A stretch of 64,000 nucleotides of DNA from Thalassolituus hydrocarboniclasticus (GTDB taxonomy: Bacteria; Pseudomonadota; Gammaproteobacteria; Pseudomonadales; Oceanobacteraceae): positions 193,845-257,844 of the forward strand of contig NZ_CP054475.1 of NCBI RefSeq assembly GCF_025345565.1, read 5' to 3'. Positions 26,938-34,570 of this stretch are shown piece by piece (positions within the stretch are counted from its first letter, which is position 1; each line of letters opens with the position of its first letter). The notes under the pieces are model-generated. The model was not told the origin of the DNA. It ran no database searches and saw only the letters and a list, made by a program, of their open reading frames with translations. The translations under genes were made by a program, and so were the position numbers.

Positions 26938-27270
26938 TTACTTGGGCGTACGTGACGCCTTTTCTTCCAGGCCGGACATATTAAAACGCCGTGCCAGTTC
27001 GTTAACCACGGCTTCCGGGCGCTCGCCCAGTTTGGCCAGTGCCACCAGGGTGTGGAACCACAGGTCGGCGGTCTCGTAGATAACATCGCTGTTATCGCCA
27101 CTGGTTTCGGCGTCTTTGGCGGCCAGAATGGTTTCGGTGGCTTCTTCGCCGACCTTCTCCAGAATCTTGTTCAGGCCCTTGTGATACAGGCTGGCCACAT
27201 AGGATGAATCGGCGGCCGCGCTCTTACGTTCTTCAAGGATATCGCCGAGGGCGGAAAGTATATCGCTCAT
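26938..27270 (-). CDS. hisE: Phosphoribosyl-ATP pyrophosphatase
   Basis: Catalyses the second step of histidine synthesis, PR-ATP to PR-AMP and pyrophosphate. The 110-residue protein has the MazG-like metal motif [15 protein letters not shown] and [15 protein letters not shown]. The ATG giving [12 protein letters not shown] was taken; a TTG nine codons upstream is possible but less likely. It follows hisI closely, as separate hisI and hisE genes do in this group. Confidence 0.95.
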   Translation of the reverse strand: MSDILSALGDILEERKSAAADSSYVASLYHKGLNKILEKVGEEATETILAAKDAETSGDNSDVIYETADLWFHTLVALAKLGERPEAVVNELARRFNMSGLEEKASRTPK

Positions 27271-27297
27271 AGCTGTTTCAGTTTCGTTAAGTAGCAA

Positions 27298-27678
27298 TCA
27301 ATAAATGTCTTTCGGATCTTTCAGCACCGGATCAACGCTGACCCATTCGCCGTCCTGATAGACCCGGTAGAAGCAGCTTTCGCGGCCGGTATGACAGGCG
27401 ATACCGCCAATCTGTTCCACCTGCAGGGTGATAACGTCGGCATCACAGTCGAGGCGCACTTCATGCAGCTGCTGCACATGGCCGGAAGATTCGCCTTTAC
27501 GCCACAGCTGCTGGCGCGAGCGGGAATAATAGATGGCGCGGTTTTCCTGCACCGTCAGCGCCAGTGCTTCCCGGTTCATCCAGGCCATCATCAGGATACG
27601 GCCGGTCTTGTAATCCTGCGCAATGGCCGGTACCAGACCATCGGCGTCCCACTTTACGGCATCAAGCCAGTTACTCAT
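27298..27678 (-). CDS. hisI: Phosphoribosyl-AMP cyclohydrolase
   Basis: Opens the purine ring of PR-AMP in the third step of histidine synthesis. The 126-residue protein has [26 protein letters not shown], and the metal-binding LDCDADV and [11 protein letters not shown] (C78, C95, C102). The frame stays open far upstream, but the family starts at [11 protein letters not shown], so that ATG was used. It is the first gene of the hisI-hisE-hinT-tatABC unit and is divergent from the amine dehydrogenase operon. Confidence 0.96.
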   Translation of the reverse strand: MSNWLDAVKWDADGLVPAIAQDYKTGRILMMAWMNREALALTVQENRAIYYSRSRQQLWRKGESSGHVQQLHEVRLDCDADVITLQVEQIGGIACHTGRESCFYRVYQDGEWVSVDPVLKDPKDIY

Positions 27679-27887
27679 AACATCCCCCGCGTTCAGAGGT
27701 CGCAGGATACCCCATGCCCGGGGTTTCGGGTAGGGCTTCGCCATCAGCTGAAGGGCGGCGACAAAGGCTCTGGCAGCTATCGATCCGGGCAGAAATAAGC
27801 GCAGAGAGATAAGCGCACCACAATGATGCCGCCTGCAAAATGGCCAGCCTCCTTCTGGTGCTGATAGTTTTATTGTTAATCGGATCT

Positions 27888-27923
27888 GGTAACAGCCGGT
27901 AACAATTCTGACTGAATTGTCAG
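27888..27923. promoter_or_regulatory. Possible activator-binding region before the amine dehydrogenase operon
   Basis: Two GGTAACA copies ten bases apart (27888-27894 and 27898-27904) are followed by the inverted repeat CTGAC-N6-GTCAG (27908-27923). They lie about 60-90 bases upstream of the sigma-54-like promoter, the distance where enhancer-binding activators bind. No known consensus was matched. The rest of this 350-base divergent region shows no gene. Confidence 0.3.
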
Positions 27924-27978
27924 CATTCGCCTCTTGAAGTATGCATCTGGGGTTATGTTTCAGCGTTGAGCTCAGGCA

Positions 27979-27995
27979 TTGGCATGAGCGCTGCT
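27979..27995 (+). promoter_or_regulatory. Sigma-54-type promoter for the amine dehydrogenase operon
   Basis: TTGGCATGAGCGCTGCT fits the -24/-12 consensus YTGGCACG-N4-TTGCW with two mismatches and has the required GG and GC ten bases apart. The start of transcription would be near 28006, 25 bases before the first gene's ATG. Sigma-54 control is common for genes that supply nitrogen from amines. Confidence 0.55.
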
Positions 27996-28030
27996 CTGGC
28001 ATTGCAGACTCACAACGAGAGCTGTAAACC

Positions 28031-29230
28031 ATGACGTTAACCAAGCAAGAAAGTAAAACCAGAAACCTTTCCCGCCGCGTATTCACTCCGGCACCGCTGG
28101 CGGCCTGCATCGCAACCCTGCTGTTGTCGGCGGTTATGCCTGTGGCACAGGCAGAACCCTTTAAGCCGGAAGTTTTCACGGTCGAGAAAACCATTCAGCC
28201 CGGACCGAATGTGTTTATGAACGAAGCCGCCTGGGGGGGCGCCAGTCAGATTCACGTCTTCGCTCAGGATGACCTGCACTATAAAGGCTCGATGCCGGCG
28301 GGTATTACTTCGCAGATGAAAGTCTCGAAAGACGGCAAAACCGTCTACGTGCTGTCCGACTTTGCCAAGCGCATTACCTATGGTCCGGTAGAAAGTGTGG
28401 TGCAGGTGTACGACGTAGAAACCCTGAGCCGCAAGAAAGAAATCATCGTGCCTAATAAAGCCGTAAAAGCCATTGGTATGACCCAGCTGCTGGAATTAAG
28501 CGCCGATGAAAAACTGCTGTATGTGCAGAATGCCACACCGGCCACCTCGGTTTCGGTCATTGATATTGCTGCCCGCGAAGTGATTGCTGAAGTGCCGACC
28601 CCGGGATGTTACGGCGTTTATCCGGCACTGAAAGGCACCAGTTTCAGCACGCCCTGCGGTACTGGCCAGCTGAAAACCTTCACCCTGAAGGGAAATGAAT
28701 ACAGTGTTGAAGCATCGGGCAAATTATTCGATGTGGATGCCGACCCGATTTATATCCACAGCGAACGCCGTAAAAACGGTGAGCTGATCCTGACCACCTT
28801 CGGCGGTGCCCTGTACCTCGCCGATGACAGTGGCAAAACCGTAAAAATCAAAGAAAAACTGCAGGTGAATGCCGGCATCGAAGGTGACTGGGCTCCGGGT
28901 GGTTATGCCATCACGGCTTACAGCAGCACGCTGGATATGGTGTTTATGCTGATGCATTCAGGCGCTTATGACGGCAGCCATAAAAACGGCTCTGAAGAAA
29001 TCTGGGCTTACAGCCTGAAGAAGAAAAAACTTATCAGTCGTTCTCCGGCACCGCATATGGTGGCGCTGAGTGTGACTGAGGGCAAAACCCCGGTGCTGTT
29101 CGGTTCCAATGAAGAAGACGAAACCATCGACAAGTACGTACTGAGCGGCGATGGCGACTTTATGTTTGAGAAGGCGGCGGCCGACGAAAAAGCCGGTTGG
29201 ACCACCTCGCTGGCGGTGTCTCATGACTGA
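28031..29230 (+). CDS. aauB: Quinoprotein amine dehydrogenase, large (alpha) subunit
   Basis: The beta-propeller subunit of a tryptophan-tryptophylquinone amine dehydrogenase in the periplasm. The 399-residue protein has a signal peptide (cleavage near VAQAEPF; an SRRVF pair is present before the hydrophobic stretch) and a seven-bladed repeat pattern, with blocks such as [36 protein letters not shown] and the [18 protein letters not shown] pair of cysteines. The subunit closes the active site against the small subunit. The gene order B-E-D-A with no mauF in front is that of aromatic amine dehydrogenase clusters, so aau is preferred to mau; substrate is not proven. Confidence 0.9.
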   Translation: MTLTKQESKTRNLSRRVFTPAPLAACIATLLLSAVMPVAQAEPFKPEVFTVEKTIQPGPNVFMNEAAWGGASQIHVFAQDDLHYKGSMPAGITSQMKVSKDGKTVYVLSDFAKRITYGPVESVVQVYDVETLSRKKEIIVPNKAVKAIGMTQLLELSADEKLLYVQNATPATSVSVIDIAAREVIAEVPTPGCYGVYPALKGTSFSTPCGTGQLKTFTLKGNEYSVEASGKLFDVDADPIYIHSERRKNGELILTTFGGALYLADDSGKTVKIKEKLQVNAGIEGDWAPGGYAITAYSSTLDMVFMLMHSGAYDGSHKNGSEEIWAYSLKKKKLISRSPAPHMVALSVTEGKTPVLFGSNEEDETIDKYVLSGDGDFMFEKAAADEKAGWTTSLAVSHD

Positions 29231-29768
29231 GTTACTGCCACTGGCGAGCCTCACGCTGCTGGTGTTTACCCTGCTGGTATTCCTGCGCGCGGCGCTGCAC
29301 AAAGCACTGGATTTCCTCGAGTTTCAGGGCTTTGTCGCCGATTACGAATTGCTGCCGGAAGCTTTGGTTAAGCCCGCTGCTGCTGCCTTGCTGGCCCTCG
29401 AAGGCGCGCTGGTGCTGATGCTGTTATTCAGTGCCAGCCGTGCTGCCGGACTGGTGCTGGCGGCGCTGTTGCTCGGGGGATATGCCATCGCTATGGGCAT
29501 CAATATCCGTCGCGGTCATACCCGCATCGAATGTGGCTGTGGCGGTACTCCGCAACTGCTGAGCAAAACCCTGCTGCTGCGCAATGCGCTGCTGATGGTC
29601 TTCGCTCTGCTGCCATTGCTCGGTTTGCCGGAAGCACTGCAGAGCGCCGAAATCGTGGTGGCCATCGCTGCTGCTGTCTTTATGTGGCTCGCCTTCCTGT
29701 TATTTGAGCAGGTGAACGCCAACCTGCTGGCCATCCGTGAAATGGCCAACTCACTGAAACGAATTTAA
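29223..29768 (+). CDS. aauE: MauE/AauE-type membrane protein for small-subunit maturation
   Basis: An integral membrane protein of 181 residues with about five hydrophobic segments and a conserved periplasmic or cytoplasmic loop RRGHTRIECGCGG holding two cysteines. MauE proteins work with MauD in disulfide formation or transport of the cysteine-rich small subunit. The start overlaps the end of the large-subunit gene by eight bases. A longer in-frame start exists but lies well inside the preceding gene. Confidence 0.88.
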   Translation: MTELLPLASLTLLVFTLLVFLRAALHKALDFLEFQGFVADYELLPEALVKPAAAALLALEGALVLMLLFSASRAAGLVLAALLLGGYAIAMGINIRRGHTRIECGCGGTPQLLSKTLLLRNALLMVFALLPLLGLPEALQSAEIVVAIAAAVFMWLAFLLFEQVNANLLAIREMANSLKRI

Positions 29769-29777
29769 GAGGTCGTT

Positions 29778-30365
29778 ATGACTGCTTTGTATTTTGCTGT
29801 CGCACTTTTATTTGTTGCCGTAATGGCACTGGCCCTCGCATTTTTTGTGCTGGCCCGCCAGATCGGCGTGTTGTTTGAACGTATCGCGCCGATGGGAGCA
29901 TTGATGAATGACTCCGGGCCGAAAGTCGGTGATTTAACCCCGGCCTTTACCCTTAACAGCCTGACCGGTGGTGCTGTGCATATTGGCCGCGATAAAGAAA
30001 AAGCCATGCTGGTGTTTTTCCTGTCGCCGACCTGTCCGGTATGTAAAAAACTGCTGCCGATTCTGCGCTCGGTAAAAGCCAGTGAAAAAGACTGGCTGGA
30101 TGTGGTGCTGGCTTCCGATGGTGAAGAAGAAAAACACCAGCGCTTTATTCAGCACGTCGGCCTGCAGGATTTTCCATACGTACTGTCGACCGAACTGGGG
30201 CTGGGTTACCGCGTATCGCGTCTGCCGTTTGCGGTGCTGATGGATAAGCAGGGCGTGATCCGCTCGAAAGGTCTGATCAACAGCCGCGAGCAGCTTGAGA
30301 GCCTGTTCAATGCCATGGAAATGGGTGTTGGCTCGGTACAGAGTTTTCTTGAGCAGCATTCCTGA
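29778..30365 (+). CDS. aauD: MauD/AauD thioredoxin-like protein
   Basis: A membrane-anchored thioredoxin-fold protein of 195 residues: one N-terminal helix (residues ~3-26), then a periplasmic domain with the active site SPTCPVCKKLLP. MauD is needed to form the disulfides of the small subunit; the mature small subunit here has many cysteines. It stands directly after the MauE-type gene, and the next gene is the small subunit itself, after a gap with repeats. Confidence 0.9.
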   Translation: MTALYFAVALLFVAVMALALAFFVLARQIGVLFERIAPMGALMNDSGPKVGDLTPAFTLNSLTGGAVHIGRDKEKAMLVFFLSPTCPVCKKLLPILRSVKASEKDWLDVVLASDGEEEKHQRFIQHVGLQDFPYVLSTELGLGYRVSRLPFAVLMDKQGVIRSKGLINSREQLESLFNAMEMGVGSVQSFLEQHS

Positions 30366-30428
30366 ACAAGCCACTCCTGAACAAGCAATTCCTGAGCATC
30401 ACTCAGTAGGCAACGATTTTTAGGCAAC
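30361..30428 (+). repeat. Short tandem repeats between aauD and aauA
   Basis: Two exact copies of CCTGAACAAG at a 15-base period (30361, 30376) are followed by a third partial copy at 30391. TAGGCAAC then occurs twice, 14 bases apart (30407, 30421). The first copy contains the aauD stop codon. Confidence 0.65.
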
Positions 30429-30441
30429 AAGAGATATCACT

Positions 30442-30996
30442 ATGAAACGATTTTTCGACAGCGTATTAACCGGCCTGGATAAAGGCACCGAAAATTTAAC
30501 CCGCAAAGTCGCACAGCGCAGCAGCCGCCGCAGTTTTTTAAGCCGCGCCGGGATGCTGATGCTGGGCAGTGCCATGCTGCCGGTCCTGCCCTTTGACCGT
30601 AATGCCGGCAAAGCCTGGGCAGGAGAAGCGGAAGACGAAGCCCCGGCCGATCCGAATGATCCGACGGCCTGTGAATACTGGCGCTACTGCGCGCTCGACG
30701 GCAACCTGTGCAACGACTGTGGCGGCACATTAACCACCTGTCCGCCGGGTTCCGAAGCGTCCAAAGTCTCCTGGGTCGGCACCTGCCGTAACCCGAATGA
30801 CGATAAAGACTATCTGGTGTCGTACAACGACTGCTGCGGCAAAGTGGAGTGCAACGGCACCTTCTGCTTTACCAGCGAACGGGAGCGTCCGGGTTACCGC
30901 ATGGGTCTGCATAACGACATTAACTGGTGTATGGCCAATGCGTCGCAGGGTTATCACTGCACCGTTGCTGTGCTGGTTGGTATGGCAGACGCCTGA
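30442..30996 (+). CDS. aauA: Quinoprotein amine dehydrogenase, small (beta, TTQ) subunit
   Basis: The catalytic subunit, 184 residues, with a Tat signal SSRRSFLSRAGMLMLG and a mature part with about a dozen cysteines. Aligning by eye with methylamine dehydrogenase, the two tryptophans joined into tryptophan tryptophylquinone are W111 (VSWVGTC) and W162 (DINWC). They are 51 residues apart, as in the Paracoccus and Alcaligenes enzymes. The conserved acids D86 (ALDGN) and D130 (YNDCC) are also kept. It oxidises a primary amine to aldehyde and ammonia and passes electrons to a cytochrome or cupredoxin. Which amine is used cannot be told from this chain alone. Confidence 0.93.
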   Translation: MKRFFDSVLTGLDKGTENLTRKVAQRSSRRSFLSRAGMLMLGSAMLPVLPFDRNAGKAWAGEAEDEAPADPNDPTACEYWRYCALDGNLCNDCGGTLTTCPPGSEASKVSWVGTCRNPNDDKDYLVSYNDCCGKVECNGTFCFTSERERPGYRMGLHNDINWCMANASQGYHCTVAVLVGMADA

Positions 30997-31009
30997 AGCG
31001 GGAGCTGAG

Positions 31010-31483
31010 ATGATGGTTCTGAAAAAATTCACCTTATCTCTGCTCTCGCTGGCAGCACTGGGAGCCGCGCTGGCGGCTCCGGTGTCTGCTGCCGGAGCAA
31101 CTGAGAATGATGGCGAAGCGCTGTTTAATCAGCGTTGTGCGGCCTGTCACCAGCCGGGTGGTATTGGTACGCCGGGGCTGGCACCGCCACTGGTGAACAG
31201 CATGCTGTGGCCGGCGCTGGCCGAACAGGCTCCGGCGTATTTCTGGGGCGTATTAAATAACGGTTTGTCCGGCACTATCGAAGTGGATGGCATCGGTTAT
31301 TACGGCCTGGTGATGCCGACGCAGGCGGATTTAACGGCCGCGCAAATGAAAGCACTGGCGGCCTATGTGCTGGGCGATCTTAACGGTCTGAATGCAGTGC
31401 TGGCTGATGAGGTGTTGGAGTACGCCCGCAGCACGCCTCAGTCTCACAGCCAGCTGCGCGGAGTACGGAAAAATGCACAATAA
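31010..31483 (+). CDS. Periplasmic monohaem c-type cytochrome, amine dehydrogenase operon
   Basis: A 157-residue protein with a signal peptide (cleavage near VSAAGA) and one haem-binding motif CAACH (C43, C46, H47). The likely axial methionine lies in GLVMPTQ. It follows the small subunit gene by 13 bases with a GGAG binding site. It is the natural candidate for electron acceptor or relay of the amine dehydrogenase. A small monohaem cytochrome also follows aauA in the described Alcaligenes cluster. Confidence 0.88.
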   Translation: MMVLKKFTLSLLSLAALGAALAAPVSAAGATENDGEALFNQRCAACHQPGGIGTPGLAPPLVNSMLWPALAEQAPAYFWGVLNNGLSGTIEVDGIGYYGLVMPTQADLTAAQMKALAAYVLGDLNGLNAVLADEVLEYARSTPQSHSQLRGVRKNAQ

Positions 31484-32012
31484 ACAAGACGGGAAAATGC
31501 GCAAAAAAATGGCAGCGGGCTGGTTATTGCGCAGCAGCCTGCTGCTGGCACTGTCAGCCGGTTCCTGCGTTTATGCGCAGGCCGCCGATGATGTTGCGCA
31601 GGTAAAGCCAGCTCCGGCACCGCAGGGTGAACTCAGCCCGCAGGCCAATTATGTGCTGCGTTGTCTGGGCTGTCATCGTCCGGATGGCGCAGGTTCTCCG
31701 GTGGGCGGTATTCCCGATTTTAATAATTACGTTGCCTCGTTTGCCGAAACCGAACGCGGTCGTGAATATCTGATGCACGTACCCGGCGTGGTGGGCGCCA
31801 GTCTGAGTGATAATGAAATTGCCGAGGTGATGAATTACATCATGCAGCGCTGGGGCGGGACTTCCCTGCGGGCAAATTTCCAGCCGTTCAGCGCAGAGGA
31901 AGTGGCCAGACTGAGACAAACGAACGTCGGCGATGTGGTGAAATACCGCCGCATCGTTGTCGCGGAACTGCAGGCGATGGGACTGCCGGTCGCGGATTAT
32001 CCCTGGCCTTAA
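31473..32012 (+). CDS. Second periplasmic c-type cytochrome-like protein
   Basis: A protein of 179 residues with a signal peptide (cleavage near VYAQAAD), a Pro/Ala linker and a haem motif CLGCH (C64, C67, H68), followed by a cytochrome c fold with GIPDFNNYVASFAET and VMNYIMQRWGG. The Met ligand may be in EYLMHV. The start overlaps the first cytochrome gene; an ATG eight codons later with GGGA before it is also possible. Together the two could pass electrons from the dehydrogenase to the respiratory chain, which is inference from position. Confidence 0.82.
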   Translation: MHNKQDGKMRKKMAAGWLLRSSLLLALSAGSCVYAQAADDVAQVKPAPAPQGELSPQANYVLRCLGCHRPDGAGSPVGGIPDFNNYVASFAETERGREYLMHVPGVVGASLSDNEIAEVMNYIMQRWGGTSLRANFQPFSAEEVARLRQTNVGDVVKYRRIVVAELQAMGLPVADYPWP

Positions 32013-32048
32013 TTTTCTGAGCTTAATTTCAGAGCAGCAGCACCATTG

Positions 32049-32092
32049 GCATTGTAAGACCTGCGGAAGATTGCACCATCGTCTTACAATGC
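32049..32092. repeat. Perfect inverted repeat after the amine dehydrogenase operon
   Basis: GCATTGTAAGAC and GTCTTACAATGC form a perfect 12-bp inverted repeat with a 20-base spacer, in the 100-base gap before the PLP-enzyme gene. Only four T follow, so it may be a weak terminator, a two-site regulator operator, or an RNA structure before the next gene. Confidence 0.6.
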
Positions 32093-32113
32093 ACTTTTGG
32101 CCGGAGTCTGCTG

Positions 32114-33154
32114 GTGTCTTTATCTCCTTTATTCAATGCTTATCCTGCGCTGCAGAAGCGCATTCCGCTGGCGGATATTCCCGGCCAGCAGATTCCGACA
32201 CCTGTTACCCATAGCCTCGATACGCCGCAACTCTGGCTGAAACACGATGACTTAACCAATGCGGTTTATGGCGGTAATAAAAGCCGCAAGCTGGCGTTGA
32301 TTTTCGGCAAAATGCAGGCAGAAGGAAAAAACCGCCTGCTGACCTTTGGCGGCACCGGTACCAATCACGGCGTGGCCTGTGCGGTGCACAGTAAAGCGCT
32401 GGGCATTGATTGCGAAATCCTTCTTTTTGATCAGCCGGAGAGTGAATCGGTCAGGAAAAACCGGCAGGTGATGCAGCGCTATGGCGCGACGCTGCGTTAT
32501 AGCGGCAGCCTGCTGAATACCGTGCTGCGTTTTTATACTCTGCAGATCCGTGACCGGCTATTACGCCGCAAACAGACCGAATATTTATTTGCCGGAGGCT
32601 CGTCGCTGCAGGGCGTGATTGCTTTTATTGATGCTGTGTTTGAATTACGTGAGCAGATTGAACGGGGTGAATGCCCGCTGCCTGAAACCATTATTTGCCC
32701 GGTGGGCTCCAGTGCGACCTTAGCCGGTCTGACGTTGGGCGTGGCGCTTGCCGGTCTGCCATCGCGGGTTATAGGTGTGCGCGTGGCGCCTACGTATCTT
32801 GGCCCTTTTCCCGCCTGTACCGTGGCGACGGTGAAACAATTAATGCAGCAGACGCAGCAATATTTACTGCGTTTGCAGGGCGGCATTCCGCCATTCAATA
32901 TTCCGCAACCGGTACTGCTCGACCAGTATTATGGTGAAGGTTATGGCGTTGCCTCGGCGGCCGGTAATCAGGCTGAGCAATGGTTCCGTAAGCAGCGCTG
33001 GGCCGATGGTTTAACCGTGCAGTCAGAATGCACTTACACCGCTAAAGCGCTGGCGGCCTTGCGCGATGAACTGGCAACGGCAAGCGGCCCGGTGTTGTAC
33101 TGGCATACGCTGAATTCGGTGCAGGGGATTTATAGCGAAGCGGAAGCGGTTTAA
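32114..33154 (+). CDS. PLP enzyme of the ACC deaminase / D-cysteine desulfhydrase family
   Basis: A fold-type II PLP enzyme of 346 residues. The lysine that binds PLP is in YGGNKSRKL near residue 55; the phosphate loop is GGTGTNHG, and the last block PVLYWHTLNS is family-typical. Members cleave 1-aminocyclopropane-1-carboxylate or D-cysteine, and some have other substrates; the sequence does not settle which. The start is GTG with GGAG seven bases upstream. It may be read through from the amine dehydrogenase operon but a repeat structure lies between. Confidence 0.87.
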   Translation: MSLSPLFNAYPALQKRIPLADIPGQQIPTPVTHSLDTPQLWLKHDDLTNAVYGGNKSRKLALIFGKMQAEGKNRLLTFGGTGTNHGVACAVHSKALGIDCEILLFDQPESESVRKNRQVMQRYGATLRYSGSLLNTVLRFYTLQIRDRLLRRKQTEYLFAGGSSLQGVIAFIDAVFELREQIERGECPLPETIICPVGSSATLAGLTLGVALAGLPSRVIGVRVAPTYLGPFPACTVATVKQLMQQTQQYLLRLQGGIPPFNIPQPVLLDQYYGEGYGVASAAGNQAEQWFRKQRWADGLTVQSECTYTAKALAALRDELATASGPVLYWHTLNSVQGIYSEAEAV

Positions 33155-33170
33155 TGAGCGCACCTTGATC

Positions 33171-33222
33171 ACGGCTGAAAGCCGTTCCCACTCACTCTGG
33201 CTCCCACGCGGAGCTTGGGAGC
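33171..33222. repeat. REP-like palindromic element
   Basis: Two palindromes side by side: ACGGCT-GAA-AGCCGT and GCTCCCA-N9-TGGGAGC. The second, with its CCCACG and TGGGAG arms, resembles the intergenic GTTCCCACGC-type repeats common in gammaproteobacterial genomes. It stands in the gap between two converging genes. Confidence 0.5.
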
Positions 33223-33242
33223 GAGCAATGATTTCCACACAT

Positions 33243-33272
33243 AAAAAAGCCGCAGATTCTGCGGCTTTTTTA
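33243..33272. terminator. Bidirectional intrinsic terminator
   Basis: GCCGCAGA/TCTGCGGC stem flanked by A-run and T-run, between the PLP-enzyme gene and the converging pyrC'. Confidence 0.85.
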
Positions 33273-33299
33273 TTATTCAGCGTTTGGGTTTGTTAACGA

Positions 33300-34568
33300 T
33301 CAGCCAAACACTTTACGACCATCAATAAACACGGCGTTAACCGCGCCTTTTAAGGTCTTGCCGGCCACCGGGCTGTTACGTCCTTTGGACAGCAGCGTCG
33401 AACGGCGGAAGCTTTGCTCAGCATCCGGATTAATCAGCACCGCATTAAACCAGTTACCTTCACTCAGCGACTGATTCTGGCCCAGTACCTGTGCCGGCAA
33501 GGCGCTGGTGGCGCGGATAAAGGCCGATAATTCCAGCTCACCGCGCTCCACCAGTTGCAGTGCCAGCGGCAGAAAACCATCAAAAATACTCATGCCCGGT
33601 TCGGCATCGGCAAAAGGTGCTTTCTTGGCGGCCACTTCATGCGGACGGTGGTTGGAGCTGATGGCCAGTTCGCCGGCGTTAACGGCGGCAAGCAGGGCCT
33701 GACGGTCGCTTTCACTGCGCAGCGGTGGCTGCACATTGAACTGGCTGTTGTAGCCGGTAACGGCTTCGTCGGTATAAATCAGGTTGGCCAGCGGGGTGTC
33801 GGCACTGACGCGGATACCCTGCTCACGTGCCTGTGCCAGCATACGCACACTGCGTGCACAGCTGATCTGGCTGATATGGGCGCGTACGCCGGTCTGCTCA
33901 ACCAGTAACAGCATCTGCGCCAGGGCGATGGTTTCAGCAGTTTGCGGAATACCGGTCAGGCCCAGACGGGTAGCGGTCGGGCCTTCGTGCATGCAGCCGC
34001 CATCCGACAGCGCGGCGTCATCGGGATTAAGGAATACCGGAATATCGTAAGTCGCGGCGTACTCCATCACCCGGCGCAGTACATAGCTGTCTTTGAACGG
34101 CGCGCGGGCGTTGCTCAGTGCCACACAACCGGCTTCGCGCAGGCTGAACATGGAGGCCAGCTGCTCACCGGCCAGCCCCTGAGTCAGTGCGCCCAGCGGC
34201 AGTACTTTGGCAAAGCCGGCTTTGGCGGCTTTTTCCTGAATTAACTGAATCACCGCCGGGCTGTCGGCCACCGGTTTGGTGTCCGGCAGCGCACACACAT
34301 GGGTAAAACCACTGGCGCAGGCGGCGCGGGTTTCGCTGGCGATGGAGCCTTTATGGGTAAAGCCTGGCTCGGCCAGATGAGCACCAAGATCGATCAGACC
34401 AGGCACCAGCAACAGGCCGCTGGCGTCGATGCTGTGTTCGATACCGCCGGTCGCAGGTTTGTGGCCAATGGCGTGGATACGTCCTTCAGCGACGTAAACA
34501 TCGGTGACCTGATCGAGATTCTGTGACGGATCGATCAGGCGGGCGTTTTCAATATGCAGGTATCTCAT
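33300..34568 (-). CDS. pyrC': Dihydroorotase-like protein without active site (PyrC', ATCase partner)
   Basis: A 422-residue amidohydrolase homologue that has lost key residues. Where active dihydroorotases have DVHVHLREPG this has DLGAHLAEPG, so one metal-binding His and the substrate Arg are gone. The later HCED and TDHAPH positions are replaced by NPDD and SNHRPH. In pseudomonads such a protein is needed for the assembly and activity of the class A aspartate carbamoyltransferase complex but has no dihydroorotase activity. It follows pyrB with two bases between. An active pyrC must lie elsewhere. Confidence 0.92.
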   Translation of the reverse strand: MRYLHIENARLIDPSQNLDQVTDVYVAEGRIHAIGHKPATGGIEHSIDASGLLLVPGLIDLGAHLAEPGFTHKGSIASETRAACASGFTHVCALPDTKPVADSPAVIQLIQEKAAKAGFAKVLPLGALTQGLAGEQLASMFSLREAGCVALSNARAPFKDSYVLRRVMEYAATYDIPVFLNPDDAALSDGGCMHEGPTATRLGLTGIPQTAETIALAQMLLLVEQTGVRAHISQISCARSVRMLAQAREQGIRVSADTPLANLIYTDEAVTGYNSQFNVQPPLRSESDRQALLAAVNAGELAISSNHRPHEVAAKKAPFADAEPGMSIFDGFLPLALQLVERGELELSAFIRATSALPAQVLGQNQSLSEGNWFNAVLINPDAEQSFRRSTLLSKGRNSPVAGKTLKGAVNAVFIDGRKVFG

Positions 34569-34570
34569 GC

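Noticed and set aside
27996-28006. CTGGCATTGCA as a second sigma-54 promoter
   Set aside because: The GG to GC distance is too short for a -24/-12 promoter.
27679-28194. N-terminal extension of hisI of about 170 codons in the same frame
   Set aside because: The family starts at [10 protein letters not shown]; the extension runs across the promoter region of the divergent operon and has no conserved features.
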